A stretch of 64,000 nt of DNA, from positions 1 through 64,000 of the forward strand of contig DVIL01000074.1 of assembly GCA_018711305.1 (NCBI GenBank). The letters run 5' to 3'. This DNA comes from Candidatus Coprenecus stercorigallinarum (GTDB lineage Bacteria; Bacteroidota; Bacteroidia; Bacteroidales; UBA932). Below the pieces are notes generated by a model, which made no database searches, was not told the origin of the DNA, and saw only the letters and a list, made by a program, of their open reading frames with translations. The number at the start of each line of letters is the position of its first letter. Position 1 is the first letter of the stretch. Positions 54,283 to 62,685 of this stretch are shown here, one piece after another. Made by a program: the position numbers and the translations under genes.

Positions 54283-55296
54283 TTATTTTACCACATTCAG
54301 TTTCACTCCGTCCACGAGCTTGGCCTGGCCTGTGGTGACGATAGGATCGCCTACCTTGAGGCTGTCACTCGATATCTCGATGGTCTGGTCGTGACGCTCC
54401 CCTATATCCACGAAAACCCTTTTTGCCACTCCGCCTTCATCCACGAAGACATAGCGGTCGTTGGAACCGATAAGCCTGAGAACCGCCTGGTAGGGCACCA
54501 CGAGGGCTTCGGTCCGGCCCAGATCGAGCACCGTGCTCACGTACATGCCCGGACGGATGAGTTCCGAGGAGTTCGGAATCCTGAGCTTGAGGGTAAATGT
54601 ATGGGAGGCAGGATCAATCGTGGGATAGACTATCTCGATAGAGGCAGGGAAGGCCCTATCGGGATATATGTCCGAGTAGACATTGACCCTCATTCCCTTC
54701 TTCACTAAAGGATAATACGTCTCCGGCACATTGATGTACGCCTTCAGTTCATTGATTTTGGTCAGCTGGAGGATGGGCTGGGCCCCGCTGTAGAGCTCCC
54801 CGTCCTCGTAGTTCTTGGCCGAGATGACTCCGTCGAACTGCGCCCTTACGAAGGTGTTCTCCTCCAGGAAACGGAGGGTCTCCTGCGTCTGGTCGTAGCT
54901 CAGCTTGGTCTGGTCGTAGACCTGCTGTGAGATGGCCTCACTTTCTATGAGCATCTGCACGCGGTTCATCTCTATCTGGAGGTTTGCAAATGCTATCCGG
55001 GTGGTGTTGAGCTGGTTCTGGTCCATCCGCACCAGTGTGTCACCCTTGCGCACGCGGTCACCCACCTCTACGTATATCTTCTCGATAAGGCCCGTCAGCG
55101 AGGGGGATATGTTCATCTGGTCATAACCCTGCAGGGTGGTAGAGAGCTCGATCTGTCTCGACACCTCCTCGTATGCGAGGGGGGAGGTCCTCACCTGCTC
55201 CACTCTTTCCTGGGCCATATCGCCGGTGTTGCCGCCACCGCAGCCGGCCAGAAGGGCTGCCGAGGCAAGAATTGATGCTATTGCTTTGAATTTCAT
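54283..55296 (-). CDS. RND efflux periplasmic adaptor lipoprotein (AcrA/MexA-like)
   Basis: A 337-residue membrane-fusion lipoprotein (lipobox LLAGC, Cys19, then Gly-rich GGGNTG). It has split lipoyl domains (MNISPSLTGLIEKIYVEVGDRVRKGDTLVRMD and NTFVRAQFDGVISAKNYEDGELYSGAQP) around a short helical hairpin, then a beta barrel and membrane-proximal domain (ALVVPYQAVLRLIGSNDRYVFVDEGGVAKRVFVDIG). It bridges the RND pump and TolC. It lies 6 bases after the tolC-like gene. Confidence 0.94.
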   Translation of the reverse strand: MKFKAIASILASAALLAGCGGGNTGDMAQERVEQVRTSPLAYEEVSRQIELSTTLQGYDQMNISPSLTGLIEKIYVEVGDRVRKGDTLVRMDQNQLNTTRIAFANLQIEMNRVQMLIESEAISQQVYDQTKLSYDQTQETLRFLEENTFVRAQFDGVISAKNYEDGELYSGAQPILQLTKINELKAYINVPETYYPLVKKGMRVNVYSDIYPDRAFPASIEIVYPTIDPASHTFTLKLRIPNSSELIRPGMYVSTVLDLGRTEALVVPYQAVLRLIGSNDRYVFVDEGGVAKRVFVDIGERHDQTIEISSDSLKVGDPIVTTGQAKLVDGVKLNVVK

Positions 55297-55302
55297 GATG
55301 AT

Positions 55303-56679
55303 TTATTTTTCTGCTTCTGTTTGTCCGTAAGTATTCTTGTTCAGGAGTTTCTCCAGTTCGATCTGTGCCGTCACATAATCCAGTGCCGCCTGCACGTAGG
55401 TGCTCTGGGCGGATATGAGGGTAGTCGCCGAGTTGGTAACGTCGAGACTCGACGAGTAACCGAACTCGTATTTCTTGCTGATATTGTCAAATACGCTCTG
55501 CGATACCTCCACGTTCTTCTTCTGGGTCAGGTAGCGCTCGTAGGCGGAAGAGAGGTTGTACTTTAGCTGGCGGTGCTGGATGTTCAGGGCCATCTCCGTG
55601 CTTTCCAATGTATTCAGCTGCTTCTGGTATTCGAGCTTTGCCTTCTGGAAGGAGGTGAAATTCCTGCCCGAGGAGAAAATGGGAATCGACAGGGTCAGTC
55701 CTACCATATTCGGAGGTGTCATGTTCATGGTCATCTCGTCGGAGAAATACTTCCTGCCCGTGTACTGGTAAAATGCGCTGAGGGTAGGTCCGTAGGCCCA
55801 TCCGGCGAGGTTCTTCTGCTGACGGTAAAGGTCCGCACTCTTGAGGGCCAGCTGGTAGGAGAAGTTGTTCTCGAGGATGAAGTCATCGTAGAGCAGGTCC
55901 AGCGAGTGCTCCACGTCCATCAGCTCGTCGAGGGTCTGGGTCAGGACTATCTCCTTGTCGAATCCGATGTTCATCTGCAGGCGCATGGAGTTGTAGACCA
56001 TCTCCAGTCCGCGGCGTGCCTCGTTGATCGAAGTCTCGAGAGTAGCCACCTGCACCATGATCTGGTCAGCGTCCACCTGCTCGGCCACTCCGGCCTCCAC
56101 CGATTTCTGGGAGAAGGCGTGAAGTCTGCGCACTGTCTCCAGATTATTTTCCAGCAGATCGATGGTCTGCCGGCTCACCAGGACGGAAAAATACAGGAGC
56201 CGCACCTGCTCGGCCACCTCCTGCTGCGACTGGCGGTAGGTCACGTCGGACATCTCTATCGAGAGTTTGCCGATGAGGGCACTGACGATCTGCGCCCCGC
56301 TCACGGCCATCGAGGCATTCACTCCTATCGAGCCGTATGGCGGCATGGCAATGGAAAGGCCTGTGCCTCCGAAAGCCATTTCATAACCCATATAGTTTGA
56401 ATAGTCGAGTGTCCCGTTGACCTGGGGCAGCATGCCTGCTATAGCCGCCCAGCGGTCCGCTTCGGCCTGACGGACTGCCAAGGAGGAGTTCTGCAGGTCC
56501 CAGTTGTGCTCCAGAGCATAGCTCATCGCCTCGTCCAGGGTGAAATGCAGGACAGTGGTGTCCTCCTCCTGGATAGCCCGGGGCGCTCCCCCTGTCTCTG
56601 TCTGCGCAGCGGCCGGCCCTGCCTTCAAGACGAGGAGGGAGGCGCACAGAACTGCCGTGATTCTAAAGAATTTTCTCAT
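55303..56679 (-). CDS. TolC-family outer-membrane channel (RND operon)
   Basis: A 458-residue OEP/TolC protein with signal peptide MRKFFRITAVLCASLLVLKAGPAAAQ and two OEP repeats (about 45-230 and 255-445), including ETVRRLHAFSQKSVEAGVAEQVDADQIMVQVATLETSINEARR and FGYSSSLDVTNSATTLISAQSTYVQAALDYVTAQIELEKLL. It begins 1 base after the TetR stop, making it the second gene of the efflux operon. It is only distantly related to the TolC at 11527. Confidence 0.93.
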   Translation of the reverse strand: MRKFFRITAVLCASLLVLKAGPAAAQTETGGAPRAIQEEDTTVLHFTLDEAMSYALEHNWDLQNSSLAVRQAEADRWAAIAGMLPQVNGTLDYSNYMGYEMAFGGTGLSIAMPPYGSIGVNASMAVSGAQIVSALIGKLSIEMSDVTYRQSQQEVAEQVRLLYFSVLVSRQTIDLLENNLETVRRLHAFSQKSVEAGVAEQVDADQIMVQVATLETSINEARRGLEMVYNSMRLQMNIGFDKEIVLTQTLDELMDVEHSLDLLYDDFILENNFSYQLALKSADLYRQQKNLAGWAYGPTLSAFYQYTGRKYFSDEMTMNMTPPNMVGLTLSIPIFSSGRNFTSFQKAKLEYQKQLNTLESTEMALNIQHRQLKYNLSSAYERYLTQKKNVEVSQSVFDNISKKYEFGYSSSLDVTNSATTLISAQSTYVQAALDYVTAQIELEKLLNKNTYGQTEAEK

Positions 56680-56680
56680 T

Positions 56681-57307
56681 TTATTGTTGTAACAGTGATT
56701 TATTGTTTTTCAGATATCCGTCTATATAGGCCCTGCCCTTTTCCGTGGCGATACCCCGCACGAGGAAAAACATCAAGTAGTCCCCGCAACGGTCATGCTT
56801 TATTTCCAGATAGTTCCGCACTGCCTTATCCGTCACTGCAACCGAAAGCTCAAACAGCTGGAGTGACAGGCTGTGAGCATCCAGAACACCCGTAACGAAC
56901 AGACCCTCACCCTGCCCTCTCTCCACAATCCTCTCGAGGAGTTCGCAGTGCCGTCGGTTCACACCCTGAACCACATTGACAAACACTTCAGGATAATACC
57001 TCTTCACTTCCGTGAAGAAATCGTAAAAATTACTCATGCGCTTCTCCTCCTTACTGACCATATGGTGCATAAACCACTCGAGGACATTGTCCGCTTTTGC
57101 CAGTTCCGCTTCCATTTTAGTAACATTATCCCTGTGCATCAGAAGGATGCATTCCTGCAGCAAATTCGCCTTGTCATGGAAAAGCTCGTAGAGAGTGCGC
57201 TTGGACATACCGTTGGCCGAAGCCACCTCGTCCATAGTCACCGACTTGCAGCCACGCTCTAAAAAAAGGGAGGCCGTATTTTTCAGTATTTGTTCCCTGT
57301 TTGTCAT
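56681..57307 (-). CDS. TetR/AcrR-family repressor of the efflux operon
   Basis: A 208-residue TetR-family regulator: the helix-turn-helix KSVTMDEVASANGMSKRTLYELFHDKANLL (about 19-48) is clear and the rest is a helical ligand-binding domain. It heads the operon tetR-tolC-adaptor-RND-PG0541 and probably represses it until a pump substrate binds. The track ORF starts at a TTG; the ATG at 57307 (MTNREQIL) is used here. Confidence 0.92.
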   Translation of the reverse strand: MTNREQILKNTASLFLERGCKSVTMDEVASANGMSKRTLYELFHDKANLLQECILLMHRDNVTKMEAELAKADNVLEWFMHHMVSKEEKRMSNFYDFFTEVKRYYPEVFVNVVQGVNRRHCELLERIVERGQGEGLFVTGVLDAHSLSLQLFELSVAVTDKAVRNYLEIKHDRCGDYLMFFLVRGIATEKGRAYIDGYLKNNKSLLQQ

Positions 57308-57317
57308 AATCAAGGCG

Positions 57318-57348
57318 CAAAACTAAAAAAACTTCCGGAGTTTTCAAA
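57318..57348 (-). promoter_or_regulatory. promoter of the tetR/efflux operon with operator in the spacer
   Basis: On the minus strand TTTG (57348-57345), 19 bases, TAGTTTTG (57325-57318). The spacer holds AAACTTCCGGAGTTT (57329-57343), a dyad centred on CCGG, and a related AAGTCCGGAATT lies just upstream (57359-57370). Both look like TetR binding sites. Confidence 0.7.
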
Positions 57349-57405
57349 TTTTTATTACAAGTCCGGAATTATTTCATGCGGATGACAACTCTGCCGCTAT
57401 TTTAT

Positions 57406-57413
57406 TATTTTTG
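57406..57413 (+). promoter_or_regulatory. -7 element of kbl
   Basis: TATTTTTG lies 33 bases before the kbl ATG; no clear -33 element. Confidence 0.45.
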
Positions 57414-57445
57414 CATTCAGAAAATTACTCTAAAAACCCAATATT

Positions 57446-58636
57446 ATGTATAAAGATTTTCAAGCCTATCTTCAGAATGAGCTGAACAGCATCAGGGAAG
57501 CCGGCCTCTACAAAGAGGAGCGCGTTATCGTAACCCCCCAGGGTCCCGAAATCACTCTTCAGGACGGCACCAAGGCTCTTAACTTCTGCGCCAACAACTA
57601 CCTCGGACTTGCCGACAGCAAGGAATTGGTAAACGCCGCCAAGGAAGCTCTCGACACACACGGCTACGGAATGGCCAGCGTGCGTTTCATCTGCGGTACA
57701 GGTGACCTGCAGAAGACCCTCGAGGCCAAGATCGCCGAGTTCTTCGGAACTGAGGACACTATCCTCTATGCAGCCTGCTTCGATGCAAACGGAGGTGTAT
57801 TCGAGCCCCTTCTGAACGAGCAGGACGCCATTATCTCCGACTCCCTAAACCACGCCTCCATCATCGACGGCGTGCGTCTGTGCAAGGCCAAGAGATACCG
57901 TTATGCCAACGCTGATATGGCAGAGCTGGAGAAATGCCTCCAGGAAGCCCAGGCCCAGCGTCACCGCATCATCGTCACCGACGGTGTGTTCTCGATGGAC
58001 GGCAACGTATGCCCTCTGGACAAGATCCACGCCCTCGCCGAGAAGTACAACGCCATGGTTATGGTCGATGAGTCGCATTCAGCCGGCGTCGTAGGCAAGA
58101 CCGGACGCGGCGTTACCGAGCGCTACAACCTCCGCGGCCAGATCGAGATCATCACAGGCACTCTCGGAAAGGCATTTGGCGGCTCCGTAGGCGGATTCAC
58201 CACCGGTAAGAAGGAGATCATCGCCATGCTGCGCCAGAGGTCGAGACCTTATCTGTTCTCCAACTCGATTCCTCCCATGATCGCAGCAGCAGGTATCCGC
58301 ATGTTCGACATGATGAAGGAGTCCAACGAACTCCAGGACCGCCTGCACGAGAACACCGACTACTTCATCAGCAAGATGAAGGCAGCCGGCTTCGACATCA
58401 AGCCCACCGAGTCAGCTATCTGCGCAGTAATGCTGTACGATGCCAAGCTGTCCCAGGAGATGGCCGCACGCCTGCAGGACGAAGGTATCTTCGTAACAGG
58501 CTTCTACTACCCTGTAGTGCCCAAAGACCAGGCCCGTATCCGCGTACAGGTATCCGCCGGCCACAAGAAGGAGCACCTCGACAGATGCGTCGCAGCCTTC
58601 ACCAAGATCGGCAAGGAGCTCGGCGTACTGAAATAG
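57446..58636 (+). CDS. kbl: glycine C-acetyltransferase (2-amino-3-ketobutyrate CoA ligase)
   Basis: A 396-residue PLP enzyme of the alpha-oxoamine synthase family, converting glycine and acetyl-CoA to 2-amino-3-oxobutyrate (or the reverse) in threonine breakdown. The N-terminal LNFCANNYLGLA, HGYGMASVRFICGT, SLNHASIIDG, VMVDESHSAGVVG and the PLP lysine in ITGTLGKAFGG (Lys242) are all present. The length matches E. coli Kbl. No threonine dehydrogenase gene is adjacent; the gene stands alone and ends at a strong terminator. A related family member such as serine palmitoyltransferase is possible, but the sequence reads as Kbl. Confidence 0.92.
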   Translation: MYKDFQAYLQNELNSIREAGLYKEERVIVTPQGPEITLQDGTKALNFCANNYLGLADSKELVNAAKEALDTHGYGMASVRFICGTGDLQKTLEAKIAEFFGTEDTILYAACFDANGGVFEPLLNEQDAIISDSLNHASIIDGVRLCKAKRYRYANADMAELEKCLQEAQAQRHRIIVTDGVFSMDGNVCPLDKIHALAEKYNAMVMVDESHSAGVVGKTGRGVTERYNLRGQIEIITGTLGKAFGGSVGGFTTGKKEIIAMLRQRSRPYLFSNSIPPMIAAAGIRMFDMMKESNELQDRLHENTDYFISKMKAAGFDIKPTESAICAVMLYDAKLSQEMAARLQDEGIFVTGFYYPVVPKDQARIRVQVSAGHKKEHLDRCVAAFTKIGKELGVLK

Positions 58637-58660
58637 CCGCCGTCAGCGAACATCACATAA

Positions 58661-58696
58661 GCCCCGGCCACCGCATTCCGGCAGCCGGGGCTTTTT
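58661..58696 (+). terminator. rho-independent terminator after kbl
   Basis: GCCCCGGC, 15-base loop, GCCGGGGC, then five T residues; 24 bases after the kbl stop. Confidence 0.9.
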
Positions 58697-58858
58697 ATAA
58701 TCCTCAAGCGTAGAGATATCCCCAGGCAATTAAAGGGCTCAGCAGATTTTTAGTGGGGATATGCAAATAAGTTTGCAATACGGAATAAGAAGAGCTTCTT
58801 ATCGGCAACCCCTCCGAAATTGACGCTGAAACTCACTTAAAAACACTGATAAAATTTA
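58697..58858. other. intergenic, several small inverted repeats, no gene
   Basis: ATATCCCC/GGGGATAT (58716-58723 and 58755-58762), GCAAA/TTTGC (about 58764-58777) and ATAAGAAG/CTTCTTAT (about 58785-58802) lie in series. No coding frame is supported. It may be a structured RNA or a mobile-element remnant. Confidence 0.4.
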
Positions 58859-58898
58859 CCACAATGGCAGCAATTCCCACGATTCGGTGTCGGTATGG
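58859..58898 (+). repeat. dispersed 40-bp palindrome, copy 3
   Basis: CCACAATGGCAGC...GTGTCGGTATGG. It has the same orientation as copy 4 and begins 105 bases before it; it is the most diverged full-length copy. Confidence 0.75.
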
Positions 58899-58963
58899 AA
58901 ATGCCCTGCGAGCGAAAGGGCATCTGGAGGGCCTATGACGCAGGTGTCCATGATGACCGTCCA

Positions 58964-59003
58964 CCACAACGGCAGCGTTTCCCGGGATTCAGTGCCGGTG
59001 TGG
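58964..59003 (+). repeat. dispersed 40-bp palindrome, copy 4
   Basis: CCACAACGGCAGCG...CAGTGCCGGTGTGG. It is used here as the reference copy; the reverse complement of copy 1 matches it at all but a few positions. Confidence 0.85.
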
Positions 59004-59107
59004 AAGGACTCTGAGGGCATTGGAAAAAGGCCTGCATTTTTCGAACTCTTGTAATGCCTCGCCAGGCAATACCGACCGGAATGGACGGAAACCAAAACCG
59101 TGTGGAG

Positions 59108-59147
59108 ACCGGGAGCAACTGTAGGCAGGAACACACCCGGTTTTTTG
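59108..59147 (+). terminator. weak terminator-like hairpin
   Basis: ACCGGG, 22-base loop, CCCGGT and a run of T residues. No gene ends near it on the plus strand, so it may belong to an unrecognised transcript. Confidence 0.35.
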
Positions 59148-59323
59148 TACTGCTTTAATTACAAGCTATTTAGGAAAAGATCAGAGGTTTTCTGTATATA
59201 GTTGTGTCATAGATGATTGCAAAATACAGGTGCGTCCCTGATTACGGTTGTTCAGAAAGCTCCCGGGCACGACGAACGAAAGGTTAACCGGATTGGAGCG
59301 TTTTCGATGCACCTGTGTGAGCT

Positions 59324-59416
59324 CGTTCAATAGTACAGGCTGCGGGATCCTCCCCACCTTCGGCGGGTCCCCTCCCTTTTCGGGAGCCAAAGTCCCGCAG
59401 CCTGTACTATTGAACG
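59324..59416. repeat. 93-base element with perfect 24-bp inverted arms
   Basis: The left arm begins CGTTCAATAGTACAGG (59324-59347) and the right arm (59393-59416) is its exact reverse complement, ending CTATTGAACG. The 45-base loop contains smaller hairpins such as CTCCC-TTTTC-GGGAG. It would fold into a long cruciform or RNA hairpin. It encodes nothing recognisable and looks like a MITE/REP-type element; no clear target-site duplication flanks it. Confidence 0.85.
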
Positions 59417-59502
59417 GCAAAACTGTAGCAAGTGCGAAAGTTGGCATTGCAGTGTTCTGGGAATTCTTTAAAAGAATCCACACTAAAAATCTACTGATCC
59501 AA

Positions 59503-60126
59503 TTAAAGTCTGTCTGTAAACAGAATCCCTTCGAGATGATCGACTTCGTGCTGGAATATGACCGCAGTGTAACCGTCCACCGTATCGCGGACTGATGACA
59601 GTGTTGCCGGATCGGTATAGCGGATGACTATCCGCTGCGAGCGTTCCACTTCTCCGGCCAAATCCGGAATGGAAAGGTAGCCTTCCGGACCTGTCTGCGT
59701 CTCATCAGAAAAATACTCGATATGGATATTGGGATACACCTCAAACGGATATCCCGGCTTGTCGTAACGCATTACAGCCACTACCCTGCGGTTCAGTCCG
59801 ACCTGGGGAGCCGCCAGCCCCACCCCGTCCTGAGTGGAATCCGTCACCGTAGTCACCATCCTTCGGGCCAGACGGTCATAGACCTCCGACTGAAGATCCT
59901 CCGCTGTCAGGTCCGTGCAATGTTTCCGCAGCAGCAGCGAGTCTTCCCGCGAAGTGACCAGCAACACCCTCATCAGCCCGTCAGAGGACATCACCAGTTC
60001 AGTCTCTTCTGTCGTAAGACGTGCCGCTGTCCCGCCACATCCGGTGAGCATCAGCATCATAACCAGCATTACTGATACAGTCGCCATCAAAGTCGCCTGC
60101 CTTGAATTGATTACGGTTTTTACCAT
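59503..60126 (-). CDS. peptide deformylase-like lipoprotein with altered metal-binding motif
   Basis: A 207-residue deformylase-fold protein with unusual features. Motif 1 GVGLAAPQVG (101-110) and motif 3 QHEVDHLEGILF (HEVDH at 193-197) are intact. In motif 2 the metal-ligand cysteine of EGCLS is replaced, giving EGYLS (148-152, Tyr150, codon TAC). The N-terminus is a lipoprotein signal with lipobox MLTGC (Cys30) instead of a cytosolic start, so the protein should be exported. Deformylases remove formyl from nascent Met in the cytoplasm, so this one cannot serve that housekeeping role and may be inactive or have another activity on periplasmic formyl or acyl peptides. The start chosen is the ATG at 60126; the track start is a TTG two codons upstream. 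Confidence 0.82.
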   Translation of the reverse strand: MVKTVINSRQATLMATVSVMLVMMLMLTGCGGTAARLTTEETELVMSSDGLMRVLLVTSREDSLLLRKHCTDLTAEDLQSEVYDRLARRMVTTVTDSTQDGVGLAAPQVGLNRRVVAVMRYDKPGYPFEVYPNIHIEYFSDETQTGPEGYLSIPDLAGEVERSQRIVIRYTDPATLSSVRDTVDGYTAVIFQHEVDHLEGILFTDRL

Positions 60127-60142
60127 GTGCAAAATATTTACG

Positions 60143-60150
60143 CAAATGTA
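60143..60150 (-). promoter_or_regulatory. -7 element of the deformylase-like gene
   Basis: TACATTTG on the minus strand, 16 bases before the ATG at 60126; the leader would be about 10 bases. Confidence 0.5.
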
Positions 60151-60172
60151 GAAAATTCAAAAAGGAGATAGT

Positions 60173-60202
60173 AAAAAAGCCCGGCACAGATACCGGGCTT
60201 TT
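60173..60202 (-). terminator. terminator of the rplM-rpsI-rpsB-tsf operon
   Basis: On the minus strand AAGCCCGG, 8-base loop, CCGGGCTT then T residues. It starts 34 bases after the tsf stop codon. A run of T also follows on the plus strand, so it could work both ways. Confidence 0.85.
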
Positions 60203-60235
60203 CAGATATGTGAACCGGACAGCGCCGGTTGTGAT

Positions 60236-61231
60236 TTAGTCTACGAGTGAGATGCGCTTGAAGACGGTTACCTTGGCCTCTTTGTCAACGGCTGCAATAG
60301 CTGCCTTTACAGAGGTCTTGCCGTCGCCCATCTGGTACTCCTGCTCCTCAAGGGTATTCTCCTTGAAGAACTTGTTGAGACGGCCGTTGGCGATGTTGTT
60401 GACCATGGCCTCCTGGAGGTTGGCGGCCTTCTCGGCGGAGACAGTCTTGATGATCTCGCGGGCCTGGTCAGCCTGCTCGGGGGTGAGCCAGCCTTTGGCA
60501 GTGTTGGACTGGATGTGGTCCTCGCTGTCTACGTGGGCAGGGTTGATTCCGGCCTTGGTGAGGGCTGCATCAACAGCCTTCTTGACGAGTTCTTCCTTGG
60601 TCTTCTCTACGGCCACTTTGAGCTCCTCGTCGATCACATTCTGAGGCACGGCCTCTTTGTTGACAGCGACGGGATTCATAGAAGCCACCTGCATGGCCAC
60701 GCCCTTTGCAAGATCGAGGGGAACTTCCTTGTTGAAGCCTACGATGGCACCGAGCTTGCCGTTGATGGTGTGGATGTAGGAAATGATGTAAGGAGCCTCT
60801 ACTTTCTCGTATGCTACAAGAGAGTGCTTCTCACCTGTCTTGCCTATCTGTTCGGTGATGGCAGCCTCCACTGTACGGCCATCTGCAATGGTGCAGGCCT
60901 TGAGGGCTTCCATGTCAGCAGGCATAGCTTTGATGGCTGCGTCTGCAATAGCATTTGCAAGTGCCTGGAACTCCTCGTTCTTGGCTACGAAGTCTGTCTC
61001 GCAGCCGAGGCAGAGCAGTATTCCCTTGCTGCCGTCAACCTTTGCTACTACTGCACCCTCGGAGGTCTCGCGGTCAGCCCTCTTGGCAGCCACGAGCTTA
61101 CCTTTCTCGCGGATGATCTCCTTTGCTCTCTCGTAATCGCCGTTAGCCTCGATGAGGGCCTTTTTGCAGTCCATCATACCGGCTCCGGTCATCTTGCGAA
61201 GCTTCTGAACATCTATTGCTTTGATTTCCAT
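60236..61231 (-). CDS. tsf: elongation factor Ts
   Basis: A 331-residue EF-Ts, the nucleotide-exchange factor for EF-Tu. [44 protein letters not shown] is the conserved N-terminal UBA-like domain. The core with [23 protein letters not shown] and a C-terminal subdomain with [19 protein letters not shown] and [18 protein letters not shown] follow. The length suits Bacteroidetes EF-Ts. It is the last gene of the ribosomal operon, 18 bases after rpsB. Confidence 0.97.
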   Translation of the reverse strand: MEIKAIDVQKLRKMTGAGMMDCKKALIEANGDYERAKEIIREKGKLVAAKRADRETSEGAVVAKVDGSKGILLCLGCETDFVAKNEEFQALANAIADAAIKAMPADMEALKACTIADGRTVEAAITEQIGKTGEKHSLVAYEKVEAPYIISYIHTINGKLGAIVGFNKEVPLDLAKGVAMQVASMNPVAVNKEAVPQNVIDEELKVAVEKTKEELVKKAVDAALTKAGINPAHVDSEDHIQSNTAKGWLTPEQADQAREIIKTVSAEKAANLQEAMVNNIANGRLNKFFKENTLEEQEYQMGDGKTSVKAAIAAVDKEAKVTVFKRISLVD

Positions 61232-61249
61232 TGTTTTTCCTCCTTAAAC

Positions 61250-62107
61250 TTATTCTTTTACTTCAGCGGGGCCGGCTGCGGGGGCTTCCTCAGCGGCAGG
61301 TGCGGCCTCTACTGCGGGAGCGGCCTCAGCCTTGGGAGCGGCACCCTTGCGGGGACGCATCTTCTTGCCGGAAGCGGCGTTGTCAGCCTCACGGGCCTCT
61401 TCTTCCTTGTCCTTTTCGAGCTTCCTCTCTTCCAGACCCTCCTTGATAGCTCCGCAAAGAGCATCGAGGATAGCCGAAACAGACTTAGCTGCATCGTCAT
61501 TACCCGGAATCACATAATCAATGGGAGTGGGATCGCAACATGTATCAACAACTGCGATAACGGGGATATTGAGACGGTTTGCCTCCTTGACGGCATTCAT
61601 CTCTTTCTGAACATCCACTACGAAAAGGGCTGCGGGAAGACGGTTGAGGTCAGCGATGGAACCGAGGTTTTTCTCGAGCTTGGCCCTCTGACGGGTAATC
61701 TGGAGACGCTCTCTCTTGGCGAGGGTCTCGAAAGTACCGTTGGTCATCATCTCATCGATGGTGTGCATCTTCTTGACAGCTTTACGGATGGTGGGGAAGT
61801 TGGTAAGCATTCCACCAGGCCATCTTTCAGTCACGTAAGGCATTCCGACACTCTGGGCATACTCTGCCACGATGTCCTTTGCCTGTTTCTTGGTAGCCAC
61901 GAAAAGGATACGGCGGCCCGCATGTGCGAGCTGCTTCATTACGTTCGCGGCCTCGTCTATCTTTACAACAGTCTTATGCAGGTCAATGATATGGATTCCG
62001 TTCTTCTCCATGAAAATGTAGGGAGCCATTTTGGGATTCCATTTTCTCTTCAGGTGACCGAAGTGAACACCTGCATCAAGTAAATCTTGGAAATTTGTTC
62101 TGGGCAT
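61250..62107 (-). CDS. rpsB: 30S ribosomal protein S2
   Basis: A 285-residue S2: RTNFQDLLDAGVHFGHLKRKWNPKMAPYIF, GIHIIDLHKTV, FVATKKQAKDIV, WPGGMLTNFPTI and NRLNIPVIAVVDTCCDPTPIDYVIPGNDDA are all present. It ends in an Ala/Glu/Pro/Lys-rich extension of about 45 residues (GAAPKAEAAPAVEAAP...) beyond the usual end, probably disordered. A spacer of about 180 bases separates it from rpsI. Confidence 0.97.
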   Translation of the reverse strand: MPRTNFQDLLDAGVHFGHLKRKWNPKMAPYIFMEKNGIHIIDLHKTVVKIDEAANVMKQLAHAGRRILFVATKKQAKDIVAEYAQSVGMPYVTERWPGGMLTNFPTIRKAVKKMHTIDEMMTNGTFETLAKRERLQITRQRAKLEKNLGSIADLNRLPAALFVVDVQKEMNAVKEANRLNIPVIAVVDTCCDPTPIDYVIPGNDDAAKSVSAILDALCGAIKEGLEERKLEKDKEEEAREADNAASGKKMRPRKGAAPKAEAAPAVEAAPAAEEAPAAGPAEVKE

Positions 62108-62286
62108 TGTTTTGTTAATTTTGTCTCTGTGTTATACAAGAGTTCTCTTTGTTAATTTTGAAGTAGCGGTCGGCTCATGCGGCCGGTCTTCGAAATTTTC
62201 CGCAGCAGGACAAACGCGCAGTAACCTGTAAAAGGGTCTGTCCGTTTTGAATCCTGGCTGTGCATCTTAGTGTTCTTACGTAAATA
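62108..62286 (-). other. rpsI-rpsB spacer, possible leader
   Basis: The spacer is longer than the other gaps of the operon. On the minus strand CAAAATTAACAAA occurs twice close to the rpsB start, and CGGC-CGCATGA-GCCG can fold. It may hold a regulatory leader for S2, but no known motif was recognised. Confidence 0.35.
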
Positions 62287-62676
62287 CTAACGTTTGCTGA
62301 ACTGGAAGCGTCTACGTGCACCGGGCTGTCCGGGTTTCTTTCTCTCGACCTCGCGGGCATCGCGGGTGAGGAAACCGTTGGACTTCAGAACCGGACGGTA
62401 GGCCTCCTTGTTGATCTCGCAGAGTGCGCGGGATATGGCAAGGCGGAGTGCCTCGGCCTGACCTTTGATTCCACCACCGTCAAGATTGGCGTTGATGTCA
62501 TAATCGGCCAGAGTCTCGGTCACATTCAGAGGCTGCTTTACGATATAACGGAGAGTATCCTCCTTGAAGTACTCCTCAAGGGTACGGCCGTTAATGGTAA
62601 TGTTGCCTTTGCCTGCAGTCACATAAACGCGAGCGACAGCTGATTTACGTCTTCCAAGGGCGTTGATTACTTCCAT
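62287..62676 (-). CDS. rpsI: 30S ribosomal protein S9
   Basis: A 129-residue S9 (uS9): EVINALGRRKSAVARVYVTAGKGNITINGR, GGGIKGQAEALRLAISRAL and the basic C-terminus GQPGARRRFQFSKR, whose final residues reach the P-site tRNA. Standard length. It follows rplM by 9 bases. Confidence 0.97.
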   Translation of the reverse strand: MEVINALGRRKSAVARVYVTAGKGNITINGRTLEEYFKEDTLRYIVKQPLNVTETLADYDINANLDGGGIKGQAEALRLAISRALCEINKEAYRPVLKSNGFLTRDAREVERKKPGQPGARRRFQFSKR

Positions 62677-62685
62677 GTGCTCTGT

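Noticed and set aside
58856-59136. Small minus-strand ORFs with HTGTESRETLPL-type peptides
   Set aside because: They are translations of the 40-bp dispersed palindromes; no start context or family support.
59181-59595. Overlapping small ORFs on both strands with FNSTGCG and PQPVLLN peptides
   Set aside because: Both arise from the two arms of the perfect 24-bp inverted repeat, so they are not genes.
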